Assembly: GCA_035551475.1 (NCBI GenBank)
Contig: DASZMX010000006.1
Coordinates: forward strand, 1 to 55,630
Length of the DNA: 55,630 nucleotides
Origin: DASZMX01 sp035551475
GTDB lineage: Bacteria > Verrucomicrobiota > Verrucomicrobiia > Limisphaerales > Palsa-1400
Direction: 5' to 3'
A program made the translations under genes and the position numbers. This document shows positions 1 to 9,550 of the stretch, one piece after another. The notes under the pieces were generated by a model. It worked only from the letters and a program-made list of their open reading frames with translations. It did not search any database and was not told where the DNA came from. How positions within the stretch are numbered: position 1 is the stretch's first letter; each line of letters begins with the position of its first letter.

Positions 1-1
1 C

Positions 2-1601
2 GGGCCGCTGTTTCAAAGCCAGGCGTTTGCCAACAATGGGCTGGACACGGATTTTTCGGACATAGGCCGCGCCAAAATCACGGGGAAGGATTACGACCGC
101 GGGAAATTTGCCGTGCACCTTCCGCGACATGTATGGCTCGCGCGGTTATTTGCGGCGGGAAGAAGGCGGCTCCACCTCCGTCATCGCGACGCGCACCGCC
201 AATCCGATTGCCCGCACCATCGACATCTCCTACACCATCGATGAAGGCGAAAAGTGTTACATCGAAAAAATCGACATCAAGGGCAACGTCAAGACCAAGG
301 ACAAGGTGTTGCGCCGCGAGTTGGCCGTTTCCCCCGGCGAAGTGTACGACATGGTGCTGGTGAAGATCAGCAAGGAGCGCCTCGAGAACCTGCAATACTT
401 TGAGAAAGTGGACACCCAGGCGGAGGACACCGATGTTCCCAACCGCAAAAACCTGGTCATCGCCGCCGAGGAGAAAAGCACCGCCTCCCTCACCGTGGGC
501 GCCGGTTTTAGCTCCGTGGAAAGCCTCGTGGGCTTCATTGAATTGCGCCAGGGCAATTTCGATTTGTTCAATGCTCCCACCTTCACGGGCGCGGGCCAAA
601 AGCTCCAGGTCAAGGCGTCGGTCGGCACGGAATTGCAGGATTACGAAATCAGCTTCATTGAGCCGTGGCTCTTCGGCAAACAGCTCCAATTCGGCGTGGA
701 TCTGTTCCATCGCTATAATTACTACGACAGCTTGAACAACCAATACACCGAGACCTTTGACGGCGGCACGCTTAGCCTCACCAAAGCCCTCGGCTCGGAC
801 CGCCTCCGCGGCACGGTCAGCTACACTGCCGAACAGGTCCATGTTTCCATCAACTCTGGTTTCACGACCAATTCCTCCACCAACTACGTCAACAACGGGG
901 TGGGCACCGCGGGCAACCGGGTCGTCACCGGCCCCAATATTTCGACGAATATTTACGACGAGCACGGCTCCAAATTTATTTCGAAATTTGGCCTCTCGCT
1001 CGCCTATGACACGCGCAACAGTTATCAAACTCCCGACCGCGGCCAGCGCACCGAGCTTTCCACCGAACTCGCCGCCGCTCCGGGCGACGCCGATTTCTAC
1101 AAGGTCGAAATGAAGACCGATTGGTTTCTCAAGGGCTTCTTCCCCGGCCATGTCCTGGAATTGGGTGCGCGCGGCGGCATTGTGGACGGCTACGGCAATG
1201 ACAGCCATATCCCCATTTACGAGCGCTGGTTTCTGGGCGGCCTCTATTCATTGCGCGGCTTCCGCTATCGCCAGGTGGGACCGCAGGATCAATTCGGCGA
1301 ACCGCTGGGCGGAGATTCCTATTTCTACGGCTCCGCTGAATACAGCATTCCGATCATCAAGTACGTTCGCTTCCTTCTGTTTTACGACATCGGCAATGTT
1401 TTTGCCGACGCCTACAGTTTCAGCGGCGGCCCCGGTCGCAAGCTCTACAGCGACGATTATGGCTTCGGCTTCGCCATTCTCCTGCCCGTGCAGGGCGGCA
1501 TACCCTTGCGCCTTTACTACGGCATTCCCATTCAGCACGATAGCAATGTGGGCAGCGGCGGCCGTATTCAGATTGGCTTCGGCTATCAGCACAATTTCTA
1601 A
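2..1601 (+). CDS. bamA: BamA / Omp85 outer-membrane assembly factor (5'-partial, apparent frameshift)
   Basis: Core subunit of the machine that inserts beta-barrel proteins into the outer membrane. The 3' part, read from about 123 in frame 3, starts with a POTRA end (DMYGSRGY), continues through a full POTRA domain (IKGNVKTKDKVLRREL) and ends as a 16-strand-type barrel whose last residue is Phe (GFGYQHNF), the usual C-terminal signal of outer-membrane barrels. The loop motif VRGF/LRGF is present as LRGFRYRQ. Positions 2-121 are open in frame 2 and give a plausible preceding POTRA segment (GRAKITGKDYDRGKF), but joining it to DMYGSRGY needs a frame change near 122. No ordinary start codon precedes the frame-3 part (only a TTG at 108), so I treat this as one gene cut by the window edge and carrying a frameshift or a base error. 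skp follows 11 bases downstream, the normal order. Confidence 0.9.
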
Positions 1602-1612
1602 GTTTCGATTTT

Positions 1613-2242
1613 ATGAAGACGTTCATGCAAAAAGGCATTCTCCTGGCGGCCGTGCTCGGCCTCTCCCTTTCCACCGTTTCCGCGCAATCCACCGGATCGC
1701 TCAAGGTTGGCGTGGTCGATTTGCGCAAAGTGTTCGAGAGCTATTATAAGAAGGTGCAGACCGACGACGCCTTCAAGAAAGAGGCGGAGAACATGGAAAA
1801 AGAGCGCAAAGACATGCTCGACGAAGCCAAGAAGGTGGACGACCAATACAAAAAATTATTCGACAGCGCTAACGATCAGGCCGTCTCCGCCGACGAACGC
1901 GCCAAAGCCAAAAGCGCCGCCGAGGACAAATACCGCGAGCTGGCCACCCGCAAGGACGCCATTGACCAATACGATCGCCAGGCCCTCGCCCGTTTGCAGG
2001 AGGAAAAACGCCAGCGCCGCGACACCATCGTCGCTGAAATCAAAGACCATCTCGTGGCCCAGGCCAAGGCCGCCGGCTACAATCTCGTGTGCGACACCTC
2101 CGGCGAGAGCGCCAACATGATTCCCGTGGTGGTTTACGCCAGCGGCGTGCCTGATTTGACGGATGCGCTCATCAAGGAACTCAACGCCGGCGCTCCGTCT
2201 TCCTTCACGGTTCCTGTCCTTCCCGCGACGCCTGCGCATTAA
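1613..2242 (+). CDS. skp: Skp/OmpH-family periplasmic chaperone
   Basis: Periplasmic holdase that keeps unfolded outer-membrane proteins soluble on their way to BamA. The 209-residue product begins with a signal peptide (hydrophobic core about residues 7-22, cleavage after VSA), then has the family entry motif KVGVVDLRKVFESYYK, a long highly charged helical region (about 45-150) that would form the coiled-coil tentacles, and a returning strand (YNLVCDTSGES, VPVVVYASG) typical of the OmpH body. It is slightly longer than E. coli Skp (161) because of a Pro/Ala-rich tail. No clear Shine-Dalgarno precedes the ATG. It lies directly behind bamA and is surely cotranscribed with it. Confidence 0.9.
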   Translation: MKTFMQKGILLAAVLGLSLSTVSAQSTGSLKVGVVDLRKVFESYYKKVQTDDAFKKEAENMEKERKDMLDEAKKVDDQYKKLFDSANDQAVSADERAKAKSAAEDKYRELATRKDAIDQYDRQALARLQEEKRQRRDTIVAEIKDHLVAQAKAAGYNLVCDTSGESANMIPVVVYASGVPDLTDALIKELNAGAPSSFTVPVLPATPAH

Positions 2243-2347
2243 GCGCCGCCGCTCCTGTCAAGTAATGCCGCTGGAATTTTTCCGGCGCGTGCGCCACATT
2301 GGTTTGGCAGTTTGGGTTTTCCCCCGGAATCCAGAACATGTCATGTC

Positions 2348-3709
2348 ATGGCGCAATGGTGGACTGACATTCTGGCCTCCCAAGGCGGCATCGCCCTGGC
2401 GGCTTTCGGCGTGGTGGTCTTGACGATTCTGGTCGTCGAGATCGTCCGTTTTATTTCCCGCGTGGCCGCCCGCAAAATCAGTCGGAAAACCGCCGCCGGG
2501 CCCGCCTCCGACGCCGCCACGGGCTGGTCGCTTTTCGTGACCGAAACCGTTCCGCCGCTGGTGCTTTTCATTTGGGTCTGGAGCCTCACCTCCATCGCCT
2601 TCCTTCTCTTACGCTATTTATTTCACACCACCGATTTCAAAACCACCGTCCACTGGGTGCGGCATCTCGGTGTGGCGGCGGCATTTTTCTGGATGCTCTT
2701 TCGCTTGGTGAGCGTGGTGGAATTCCTGTTGCTCCGCTGGGCCGCGCGTTCGGCCCAAAAATGGGATGATGTTATCGCCGCCGTCGTGGTGCGGGGCTTG
2801 CGTTTGCTGGTGCCGCTGTTGGGCGTCATCATCGTGGTGCCCACGCTGGATATTCCGGAACGCTACCACCAATTTATTCGCGAAGGCACGAGCGTGCTCG
2901 TGGCGGGCGCTGTTGGTTTTATTCTTTACGAACTGGTGAACACCGGCGAAGCGGCCGTGGCCCAGCAATTTCGCATCGACACCGGCGACAACCTTTCGCA
3001 ACGCAAAGTGGTGACGCAGATCAAGATGCTCAAACGCATCGCTGTCGCCCTCATCGGACTTTTCACGCTGGCCTCGATGCTGATGGTTTTCGAGCCCGTC
3101 CGCCATCTGGCCACGAGCATGCTGGCGTCGGCCGGGGTGGCGGGAATTGTCATCGGGTTCGCCGCCCAGCGCAGTCTGGGCACGCTGGTGGCGGGCATTC
3201 AAATTGCCTTCACCCAGCCCATTCGGATCGATGATGTCGTGATCGTCGAAGGCGAATGGGGCCGCATCGAGGAAATCACCATGACCTACGTGGTGGTGGT
3301 TATTTGGGATTTGCGCCGCCTCGTGCTGCCGATCACTTATTTCATCGAAAAGCCGTTCCAAAACTGGACGCGCGTCAGCGCGGATTTGCTCGGCACCGTT
3401 TTTCTGTATCTCGATTACTCAACCCCGCTGGCGCCGTTGCGCGCCGAACTCGACCGGCTCCTCGGCGCTTCCAAATTGTGGGACGGCAAAGTCAAAGGCG
3501 TGCAAGTCACCGATTCCAAGGAGCAAACGATCGAGATTCGCATCCTGGTCAGCGCGGCGGATGCTTCGAAGCAATTTGACCTCCGCTGCGACATTCGCGA
3601 AAAGCTCATTGATTTTCTGCAGCGCAATTTTCCCCACGCGCTGCCGCGTCATCGCCTCGATTTTCCTCCCGGCGCGGGCCCTTCCGGCGCCGCCGTTGCC
3701 CCATCCTAA
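2348..3709 (+). CDS. MscS-family mechanosensitive ion channel
   Basis: Membrane channel that opens under membrane tension and releases solutes on hypo-osmotic shock. The 453-residue product has about six or seven hydrophobic segments: near the N-terminus (GGIALAAFGVVVLTILVVEI), then around residues 70-95, 105-130, 145-160, 180-200 and 235-255. They are followed by the pore helix and beta-domain signature of the family (AGVAGIVIGFAAQRSLGTL, then TQPIRIDDVVIVEGEWGRIEEIT and YVVVVIWDLRRLVLPITYF), and a soluble alpha/beta C-terminal domain. An in-frame TTG at 2312 would add 12 unlike residues; the ATG at 2348 is preferred. The stop lies 3 bases before the treS-mak start, so the channel is very likely cotranscribed with the trehalose genes, which makes an osmotic role likely (inference). 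Confidence 0.88.
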   Translation: MAQWWTDILASQGGIALAAFGVVVLTILVVEIVRFISRVAARKISRKTAAGPASDAATGWSLFVTETVPPLVLFIWVWSLTSIAFLLLRYLFHTTDFKTTVHWVRHLGVAAAFFWMLFRLVSVVEFLLLRWAARSAQKWDDVIAAVVVRGLRLLVPLLGVIIVVPTLDIPERYHQFIREGTSVLVAGAVGFILYELVNTGEAAVAQQFRIDTGDNLSQRKVVTQIKMLKRIAVALIGLFTLASMLMVFEPVRHLATSMLASAGVAGIVIGFAAQRSLGTLVAGIQIAFTQPIRIDDVVIVEGEWGRIEEITMTYVVVVIWDLRRLVLPITYFIEKPFQNWTRVSADLLGTVFLYLDYSTPLAPLRAELDRLLGASKLWDGKVKGVQVTDSKEQTIEIRILVSAADASKQFDLRCDIREKLIDFLQRNFPHALPRHRLDFPPGAGPSGAAVAPS

Positions 3710-3712
3710 TTT

Positions 3713-6700
3713 ATGCCTGCGAACCATCGTTCCACTCTCGAAAAAAATCCGCTCTGGTACAAGAACGGCGTCATTTATGAACTGCATGTCCGCGCCTTTC
3801 ACGACAGCTCGGGCGACGGCATCGGCGATTTTCGCGGGTTGACGGAAAAACTCGATTACCTGCGTGATTTGGGCGTCACGGCTCTTTGGCTCCTGCCATT
3901 TTACCCGTCGCCCTTAAAGGATGACGGCTACGACATCGCCGATTATTACGGGGTGCATCCGTCATACGGCACGCTGGCCGATTTCCGCAATTTTCTGCGC
4001 GAAGCCCATCGCCGCGGCCTGCGCGTGATCACGGAATTGGTGATGAACCACACCTCCGACCGCCACCCTTGGTTTCAGCGCGCCCGCCACGCTCCCCCCG
4101 GCAGCAAGTGGCGCGACTATTACGTGTGGAGCGAAGCTTCAGACAAGTACAAAGCCGCCCGCATTATTTTCAAGGACACGGAAATCTCCAATTGGACCTG
4201 GGATCCGCTGGCCAAAGCCTACTACTGGCACCGCTTTTATTCGCATCAGCCCGACTTGAATTTCGATTCCGAGGCGGTGCAACGCGAAATGATCAAGGTG
4301 CTTGATTTTTGGTTTGACATGGGGGTGGATGGCATGCGCCTGGACGCCGTCCCGTATCTCTACGAGCGCGAAGGCACGAGTTGCGAAAACCTGCCGGAAA
4401 CGCATGCGTTCCTTAAAATGCTCCGCCGCCATGTCGATGAAAAATATGGCGACCGCATGCTGTTGGCCGAGGCCAACCAGTGGCCCGAGGATGCCGTGGC
4501 CTACTTTGGGGAAGGCAAGGGGGACGAATGCCACATGGCCTTTCATTTTCCGCTCATGCCGCGGCTGTTCATGTCGCTGCGCATGGAAGACCGCACACCG
4601 ATTGTTGACATTCTGCAGCAAACCCCGGCGATTCCCGAGACGGCGCAGTGGGTTCTCTTTCTGCGGAATCACGACGAGTTGACCCTCGAAATGGTCACCG
4701 ATGAGGAGCGCGATTACATGTACCGCACCTACGCGCAAACGCAGCAGGCCCGCCTCAATCTCGGCATCCGCCGCCGCCTGGCGCCGCTCCTCGGCAATGA
4801 CCGGCGCCGCATTGAATTGCTGTGCGCGCTGCTTTTTTCCCTGCCTGGGACGCCCGTGATTTATTACGGCGACGAAATTGGCATGGGCGAAAATATTTTC
4901 CTGGGCGACCGCAATGGCGTCCGCACCCCGATGCAATGGAGCGCCGATCGCAATGCGGGATTCTCCCGCGCGAATCCGCAGAGTCTTTACCTCCCCATCA
5001 ACCTCGACCCGGAGAACCACTACGAGGCGGTCAATGTCGATGTGCAGGAGCGCAACGCGCATTCGCTGCTTTGGTTCATGAAACGTCTGATTGCGCTGTA
5101 TAAACGGTGGAAGCCGCTCGGAATGGGAGCGATTGAGTTTTTGCGCCCGGACAACCGCAAAATCCTCGCCTGCGTCCGTCAATACGAAAACGAGCGGATC
5201 CTGCTGGTCGCCAATCTGTCGCGGTTTGTGCAGCCGGTCGAGCTGGACCTGGCCGCGTTCAAATCCTGGACGCCGGTGGAATTGTTTGGCCGCGCGGAAT
5301 TCCCCGCCATCACCGATCAGCCCTATTTTCTTACGCTCGGGCCGCATGCGTTTTATTGGTTTCTGCTCGAAAACAAGGCGCCGGAACAGTTGGAAACCAC
5401 CGGGCCGGCCGTCAAGGAGAAGCCCGCGCCGGTGCTCCACATTCGGCAAAGCTGGGAGGAAGTCGCCGACGAAGCCCACCGATTTGCGTTCGAGCGCGCG
5501 CTATTCGCGTGGCTGCCGTCGCGGCGGTGGTTTCGCGATTTGACGCTCACCGGCGTGCATGTGCATCAAGTTGTTCCCATGCGGCATGGCCTCCTCATTT
5601 TCGTCGAGGCCCAATTCCGCGAAACCGATCCGCAAGTCTATCTCGTCCCACTGGCCTGCGCCACTCAGACCGATGCCGGGCGGGTGGAGCGTGAGGGCGC
5701 GCCGTTCATTATCGCGCGGCTGCAATGGCCGGCTAGCGGGGAAAAGGGCGTGCTGTATGACGCCGTCTTCAGCCGTGATTTCGCGCGGGAATTGCTGGAC
5801 ACCATTGCGCGGCGCGGCGCGTTCAAGGGCGGGCGCGGCCGGTTGTTTGGCGCGCACACCGCGATTTTGCGCCGCCTGCGCTTGCAGCATGCCTTGGATG
5901 TCGAGCCAGCGCTCGTGCCTATCCAGCAGAACAACACGTCCATCGTTTTCGGCGACGTGCTGATTCTTAAATTCTTCCGCCGTCTCGATTCCGGCGTGAA
6001 CCCGGATCTGGAAATCACCGAGTTCCTTAGCGCGCAGAAATTCCCTTATATGCCGCCGCTGGCAGGCTCCCTGGAATTTTCCTCGCGCGCGGACGAGCCT
6101 GCCACCATCGGCGTAATGACGGCCTATATTCCCAAAGCCAAGAACGGCTGGGACTATACGCTTGACAATCTGGACCGCTTTTTCGACCGCGTCCAGACCT
6201 TGCCGCCGGAAAAGCGCGCCGCGCCCGCCACGCCCACCGCCTCGATCACCCGTCTGGCCGAACGCGAGATTCCCGATGAAGTTTGTGATTTGCTGGGCAC
6301 TTTTGGCGACAGCGCCGCCGAGATTGGGCGTCGCACGGCGGCTTTGCACCTGGCGCTGGCGTCGGATCCCGAGCGCCCGGCCTTCGCGCCGGAGGTTTTC
6401 ACGCCACATGCGCAGCGCGGGATGTTCCAGTCCATGCGCAATCTCACGCGCCAGAATTTCTCGCTTCTCGCGCAGCGTTTGGGCAAATTGCCCGAGGAAG
6501 AGCAGAAGCTGGCGCAGCAGGTTCTCAAACTGGAAGCCGACGTTCTCCAATGTCTTCGTGCCATTTATGCGCGTCCGCTCGATGCGGTGCGTTTTCGCAT
6601 TCATGGCGATTACCACCTTTCGCAACTCCTGCATACCGGCAAGGAATTTTTAATTATTGACTTCGAAGGCGAGCCGGAGATCACCATCAGCGAGCGCCGC

Positions 6701-7096
6701 CTCAAACGTTCGCCTTTGATCGATGTGGCGGGCATGATCCGGTCGTTTCATTACGCCGCCCAGGCGGGGGTGTGGCGGACCGGCGAACACAAAACCATGT
6801 CCGCGCCACAACGGGAAACCCTGCTCGGCTGGGCGCATTTTTGGGCGCGTTACATTAGCGCCGTCTTCTTCAAAGCTTACCGCAAGGCGGGCAGCGCCGG
6901 GGCTTTGCTGCCCGCGCATCAGGAAGACCTGCAACTGTTGATGGACGTTTTTCTCCTGCGCAAAGTGGTGTATGAGTTGGGCTATGAACTTAAAAACCGT
7001 TCGACCTGGGTCAGGATTCCGCTCCAGGGCATTCTCGACCTCTTGCACGACGCGGAGTTCATCGCGCTGAAACAAGGCAAGACCCCCAAATCTTAA
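3713..7096 (+). CDS. treS: Trehalose synthase - maltokinase fusion (TreS-Mak)
   Basis: Two-domain enzyme of 1127 residues. Residues about 10-560 are a GH13 trehalose synthase (maltose to trehalose, EC 5.4.99.16): the core shows MNHTSDRHPWFQ, nucleophile D211 in DGMRLDAVPY, acid/base E253 in LLAEANQW and transition-state D321 in FLRNHDELTLEM. Residues about 590-1127 are a maltokinase domain (maltose plus ATP to maltose 1-phosphate, EC 2.7.1.175) with the catalytic HGD (964-966, HGDYHLSQLL) and metal-binding D983 (IIDFEGEP). Such fusions are well known and normally feed GlgE; no glgE is visible here. It sits between the MscS gene (3-base gap) and the GH57 gene (6-base gap) in one operon. All key residues are intact. 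Confidence 0.95.
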   Translation: MPANHRSTLEKNPLWYKNGVIYELHVRAFHDSSGDGIGDFRGLTEKLDYLRDLGVTALWLLPFYPSPLKDDGYDIADYYGVHPSYGTLADFRNFLREAHRRGLRVITELVMNHTSDRHPWFQRARHAPPGSKWRDYYVWSEASDKYKAARIIFKDTEISNWTWDPLAKAYYWHRFYSHQPDLNFDSEAVQREMIKVLDFWFDMGVDGMRLDAVPYLYEREGTSCENLPETHAFLKMLRRHVDEKYGDRMLLAEANQWPEDAVAYFGEGKGDECHMAFHFPLMPRLFMSLRMEDRTPIVDILQQTPAIPETAQWVLFLRNHDELTLEMVTDEERDYMYRTYAQTQQARLNLGIRRRLAPLLGNDRRRIELLCALLFSLPGTPVIYYGDEIGMGENIFLGDRNGVRTPMQWSADRNAGFSRANPQSLYLPINLDPENHYEAVNVDVQERNAHSLLWFMKRLIALYKRWKPLGMGAIEFLRPDNRKILACVRQYENERILLVANLSRFVQPVELDLAAFKSWTPVELFGRAEFPAITDQPYFLTLGPHAFYWFLLENKAPEQLETTGPAVKEKPAPVLHIRQSWEEVADEAHRFAFERALFAWLPSRRWFRDLTLTGVHVHQVVPMRHGLLIFVEAQFRETDPQVYLVPLACATQTDAGRVEREGAPFIIARLQWPASGEKGVLYDAVFSRDFARELLDTIARRGAFKGGRGRLFGAHTAILRRLRLQHALDVEPALVPIQQNNTSIVFGDVLILKFFRRLDSGVNPDLEITEFLSAQKFPYMPPLAGSLEFSSRADEPATIGVMTAYIPKAKNGWDYTLDNLDRFFDRVQTLPPEKRAAPATPTASITRLAEREIPDEVCDLLGTFGDSAAEIGRRTAALHLALASDPERPAFAPEVFTPHAQRGMFQSMRNLTRQNFSLLAQRLGKLPEEEQKLAQQVLKLEADVLQCLRAIYARPLDAVRFRIHGDYHLSQLLHTGKEFLIIDFEGEPEITISERRLKRSPLIDVAGMIRSFHYAAQAGVWRTGEHKTMSAPQRETLLGWAHFWARYISAVFFKAYRKAGSAGALLPAHQEDLQLLMDVFLLRKVVYELGYELKNRSTWVRIPLQGILDLLHDAEFIALKQGKTPKS

Positions 7097-7102
7097 AGCG
7101 CT

Positions 7103-9544
7103 ATGGCGGAGAAATACATTTGTGTGCATGGGCATTTCTATCAGCCCCCGCGCGAAAATCCGTGGCTCGAAGCGGTCGAATTGCAGGATTCCGCGGCGCC
7201 GTTCCATGATTGGAATGAGCGCATTTCCGCCGAGTGCTATGCGCCCAATGCGCGCGCCCGCATGCTCGATGGCGATGGGCGCATCGACCGCCTGGTCAAT
7301 AATTACACGCGCATCAGCTTCAATTTCGGTCCGACCCTGCTTTCGTGGATGAAGGACAAAATGCCGGAAGTTCACGCCGCCATTGTGACGGCGGATGTGG
7401 AAAGCCGGGCCCAGTTTTCCGGCCACGGCTCCGCCATCGCGCAATGCTTTAACCATCTCATCATGCCGCTGGCCAATCGCCGCGACAAACTCACCCAGGT
7501 CAAATGGGGTTTGCGCGATTTTGAATCGCGTTTCGGACGCCGGGCCGAGGGCATGTGGCTGCCCGAAACGGCTGCGGATGATGAAACGCTCGATGTCCTG
7601 GCCGAGCAGGGCATTAAATTCACGATTCTTTCGCCGTTCCAGGCCGCGCGCGTGCGCCCCCTCAGCGGCGGCGACTGGCAGGATGTCAATGGCGGACGCG
7701 CCGATTCCACCACGCCCTACGTCGTAAAGCTGACTTCGGGCCGTTCCATCGCGGTGTTTTTCTATAACGGCCCCGTGGCGCAAGCGATCGCGTTTGAACG
7801 CCTGCTGGCCAACGGCGACAACTTTGCCAACCGCCTCAAAGGCGCTTTCAATGGCAACCTCGACCGCCCCCAACTCATCAACGTTGCCACCGACGGCGAA
7901 TCGTACGGCCACCATTTCCATTACGGCGACATGGCGCTGGCGTACGGCTTGGAGTCAATCGTCAAGGATTCGAATTTCAAACTAACTGTTTACGGGGAAT
8001 TCCTCGAAAAATTTCCGCCGCAACAGGAGGCGCAGATTCACCAGGGCAGCGCCTGGAGTTGCTCGCACGGCGTGGGGCGTTGGAAGGAGGATTGCGGGTG
8101 CAATTCCGGCGGGCACGGCGGCTGGAACCAGAAGTGGCGCGCGCCGCTGCGCCAGGCGCTGGATTGGTTGCGCGATGAAATTGGCCCGAGGTTTGAGAAA
8201 AAGGCCGGGGAATTATTCAAGGACCCGTGGCTGGCGCGTGATGAATATATTCGAGTGATCCTGGACCGAAGGCCGGAATCCGCCACGGCTTTCCTCAAGG
8301 ACCACGCCGCGCATGAGTTATCGGAGCCGGAGCGCATATTTGCCTGGCAACTCATGGAGCTCCAGCGCCACGCCATGCTCATGTACACCAGTTGCGGCTG
8401 GTTTTTTGATGAGATTTCCGGCCTCGAAACCACCCAGGTCATCCAATACGCCGCCCGGGTGATTCAGCTCGCGCGCTCAGCCTTGGGCCTCGACCTGGAG
8501 TCAGTTTTCATGGAGAAGCTCGCGCTGGCCAAAAGCAACATTCCGGAAAACAAAGATGGCCGGCAGGTTTACGAGCGGTTCGTCAAGCCGGCCATCATGA
8601 CCCGGGAAAGCGCCGCCGCCCATTACGCCATCAGTTCGCTGTTCGAGTCCTACGAAAAAGTTTCTCGCATCTATTCGTTCACTGTCACCCAGGAAGATCG
8701 CAAATTGTTCACCATTGGCGGAGCGCGCCTGGCGATGGGCCGCATTCAGGTCACCTTCGAGATCACCGGCAATTCCGACCTTCTTACCTATGTCGTGCTG
8801 CACATGGGCGAGCACAGCGTCAGTTGTGGCGTGCGTCATGCGCTCTCGCTGGAGAATTACCAGTCCACCGCGGTCGAAATGCAACGGGCCTTTGAACGGG
8901 CTGATTTTCCGGAATTGATCCGCCTCATTGATCGCCATTTTGGCGGCGAGCCTTATTCCCTGAAAAACTTGTTCCGCGACGAGCAGCAAAAAATTCTCCG
9001 CCAGATGCTGGCCGCCGTGCGCGAGGAGGTTCATTCCACCTACCGTCTTATCACGGATCGTCACGCGTCGTTGCTGCGCTTTCTTTCCGATATTCATTCC
9101 CCGCCCGTCAAAGCCATTGAAGTGGCGGCGGAGGTGGTCCTGAATAGCGAACTGGCCCGGCAATTCGAAAATTCGCACTTTGACGCCGAGCGCGTGCGCA
9201 GCCTTCTCGCCGAGGGCGAAGCCACCAAGGTCAAGCTCGACGCCGAAGCCCTGGGCTACGCCGCCAAAAGTTTTCTCGATCGCTTGAGCGGCCAATTCTC
9301 CCAAACGGCCAGTGATCGCCGGTTGCTCAGCCAGCTCGTCACCGCGACGGACGTGATTTCGTCGCTGCCCTTCAAGGTTAATTTCTGGAAGCCGCAAAAT
9401 GACTATTTTCTTATGTCCACCACCGTGCTGCCCGGCGTGCAACTGCGCGCCGCCGGGGGCGATGCCGAGGCCAAAGAATGGGTGGGCGACTTTCGGCGCG
9501 TCGGCGAAAAACTAGGTTTCCGTGTGCCGGCGGAAAACGTGTAG
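7103..9544 (+). CDS. GH57-family glycoside hydrolase with DUF3536 domain
   Basis: Product of 813 residues. The N-terminal half is a GH57 fold: motif 1 HGHFYQPPR (9-17), nucleophile candidate E155 in EGMWLPET, and the acid/base region NVATDGESYGHH with D264. GH57 enzymes act on alpha-1,4/1,6-glucans as amylases, 4-alpha-glucanotransferases, branching enzymes or pullulanases. The C-terminal half (about 300-813) matches my recollection of the DUF3536 region, including a Cys-rich patch (SCSHGVGRWKEDCGCNSGG) that would bring the substrate-binding part and may bind metal. The exact reaction of this subgroup is, to my knowledge, not established. Its place between treS-mak and treY suggests glucan trimming or branching. 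It has no signal peptide, so it should act in the cytoplasm. Start chosen 6 bases after the treS-mak stop. Confidence 0.85.
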   Translation: MAEKYICVHGHFYQPPRENPWLEAVELQDSAAPFHDWNERISAECYAPNARARMLDGDGRIDRLVNNYTRISFNFGPTLLSWMKDKMPEVHAAIVTADVESRAQFSGHGSAIAQCFNHLIMPLANRRDKLTQVKWGLRDFESRFGRRAEGMWLPETAADDETLDVLAEQGIKFTILSPFQAARVRPLSGGDWQDVNGGRADSTTPYVVKLTSGRSIAVFFYNGPVAQAIAFERLLANGDNFANRLKGAFNGNLDRPQLINVATDGESYGHHFHYGDMALAYGLESIVKDSNFKLTVYGEFLEKFPPQQEAQIHQGSAWSCSHGVGRWKEDCGCNSGGHGGWNQKWRAPLRQALDWLRDEIGPRFEKKAGELFKDPWLARDEYIRVILDRRPESATAFLKDHAAHELSEPERIFAWQLMELQRHAMLMYTSCGWFFDEISGLETTQVIQYAARVIQLARSALGLDLESVFMEKLALAKSNIPENKDGRQVYERFVKPAIMTRESAAAHYAISSLFESYEKVSRIYSFTVTQEDRKLFTIGGARLAMGRIQVTFEITGNSDLLTYVVLHMGEHSVSCGVRHALSLENYQSTAVEMQRAFERADFPELIRLIDRHFGGEPYSLKNLFRDEQQKILRQMLAAVREEVHSTYRLITDRHASLLRFLSDIHSPPVKAIEVAAEVVLNSELARQFENSHFDAERVRSLLAEGEATKVKLDAEALGYAAKSFLDRLSGQFSQTASDRRLLSQLVTATDVISSLPFKVNFWKPQNDYFLMSTTVLPGVQLRAAGGDAEAKEWVGDFRRVGEKLGFRVPAENV

Positions 9545-9550
9545 CGCCCC

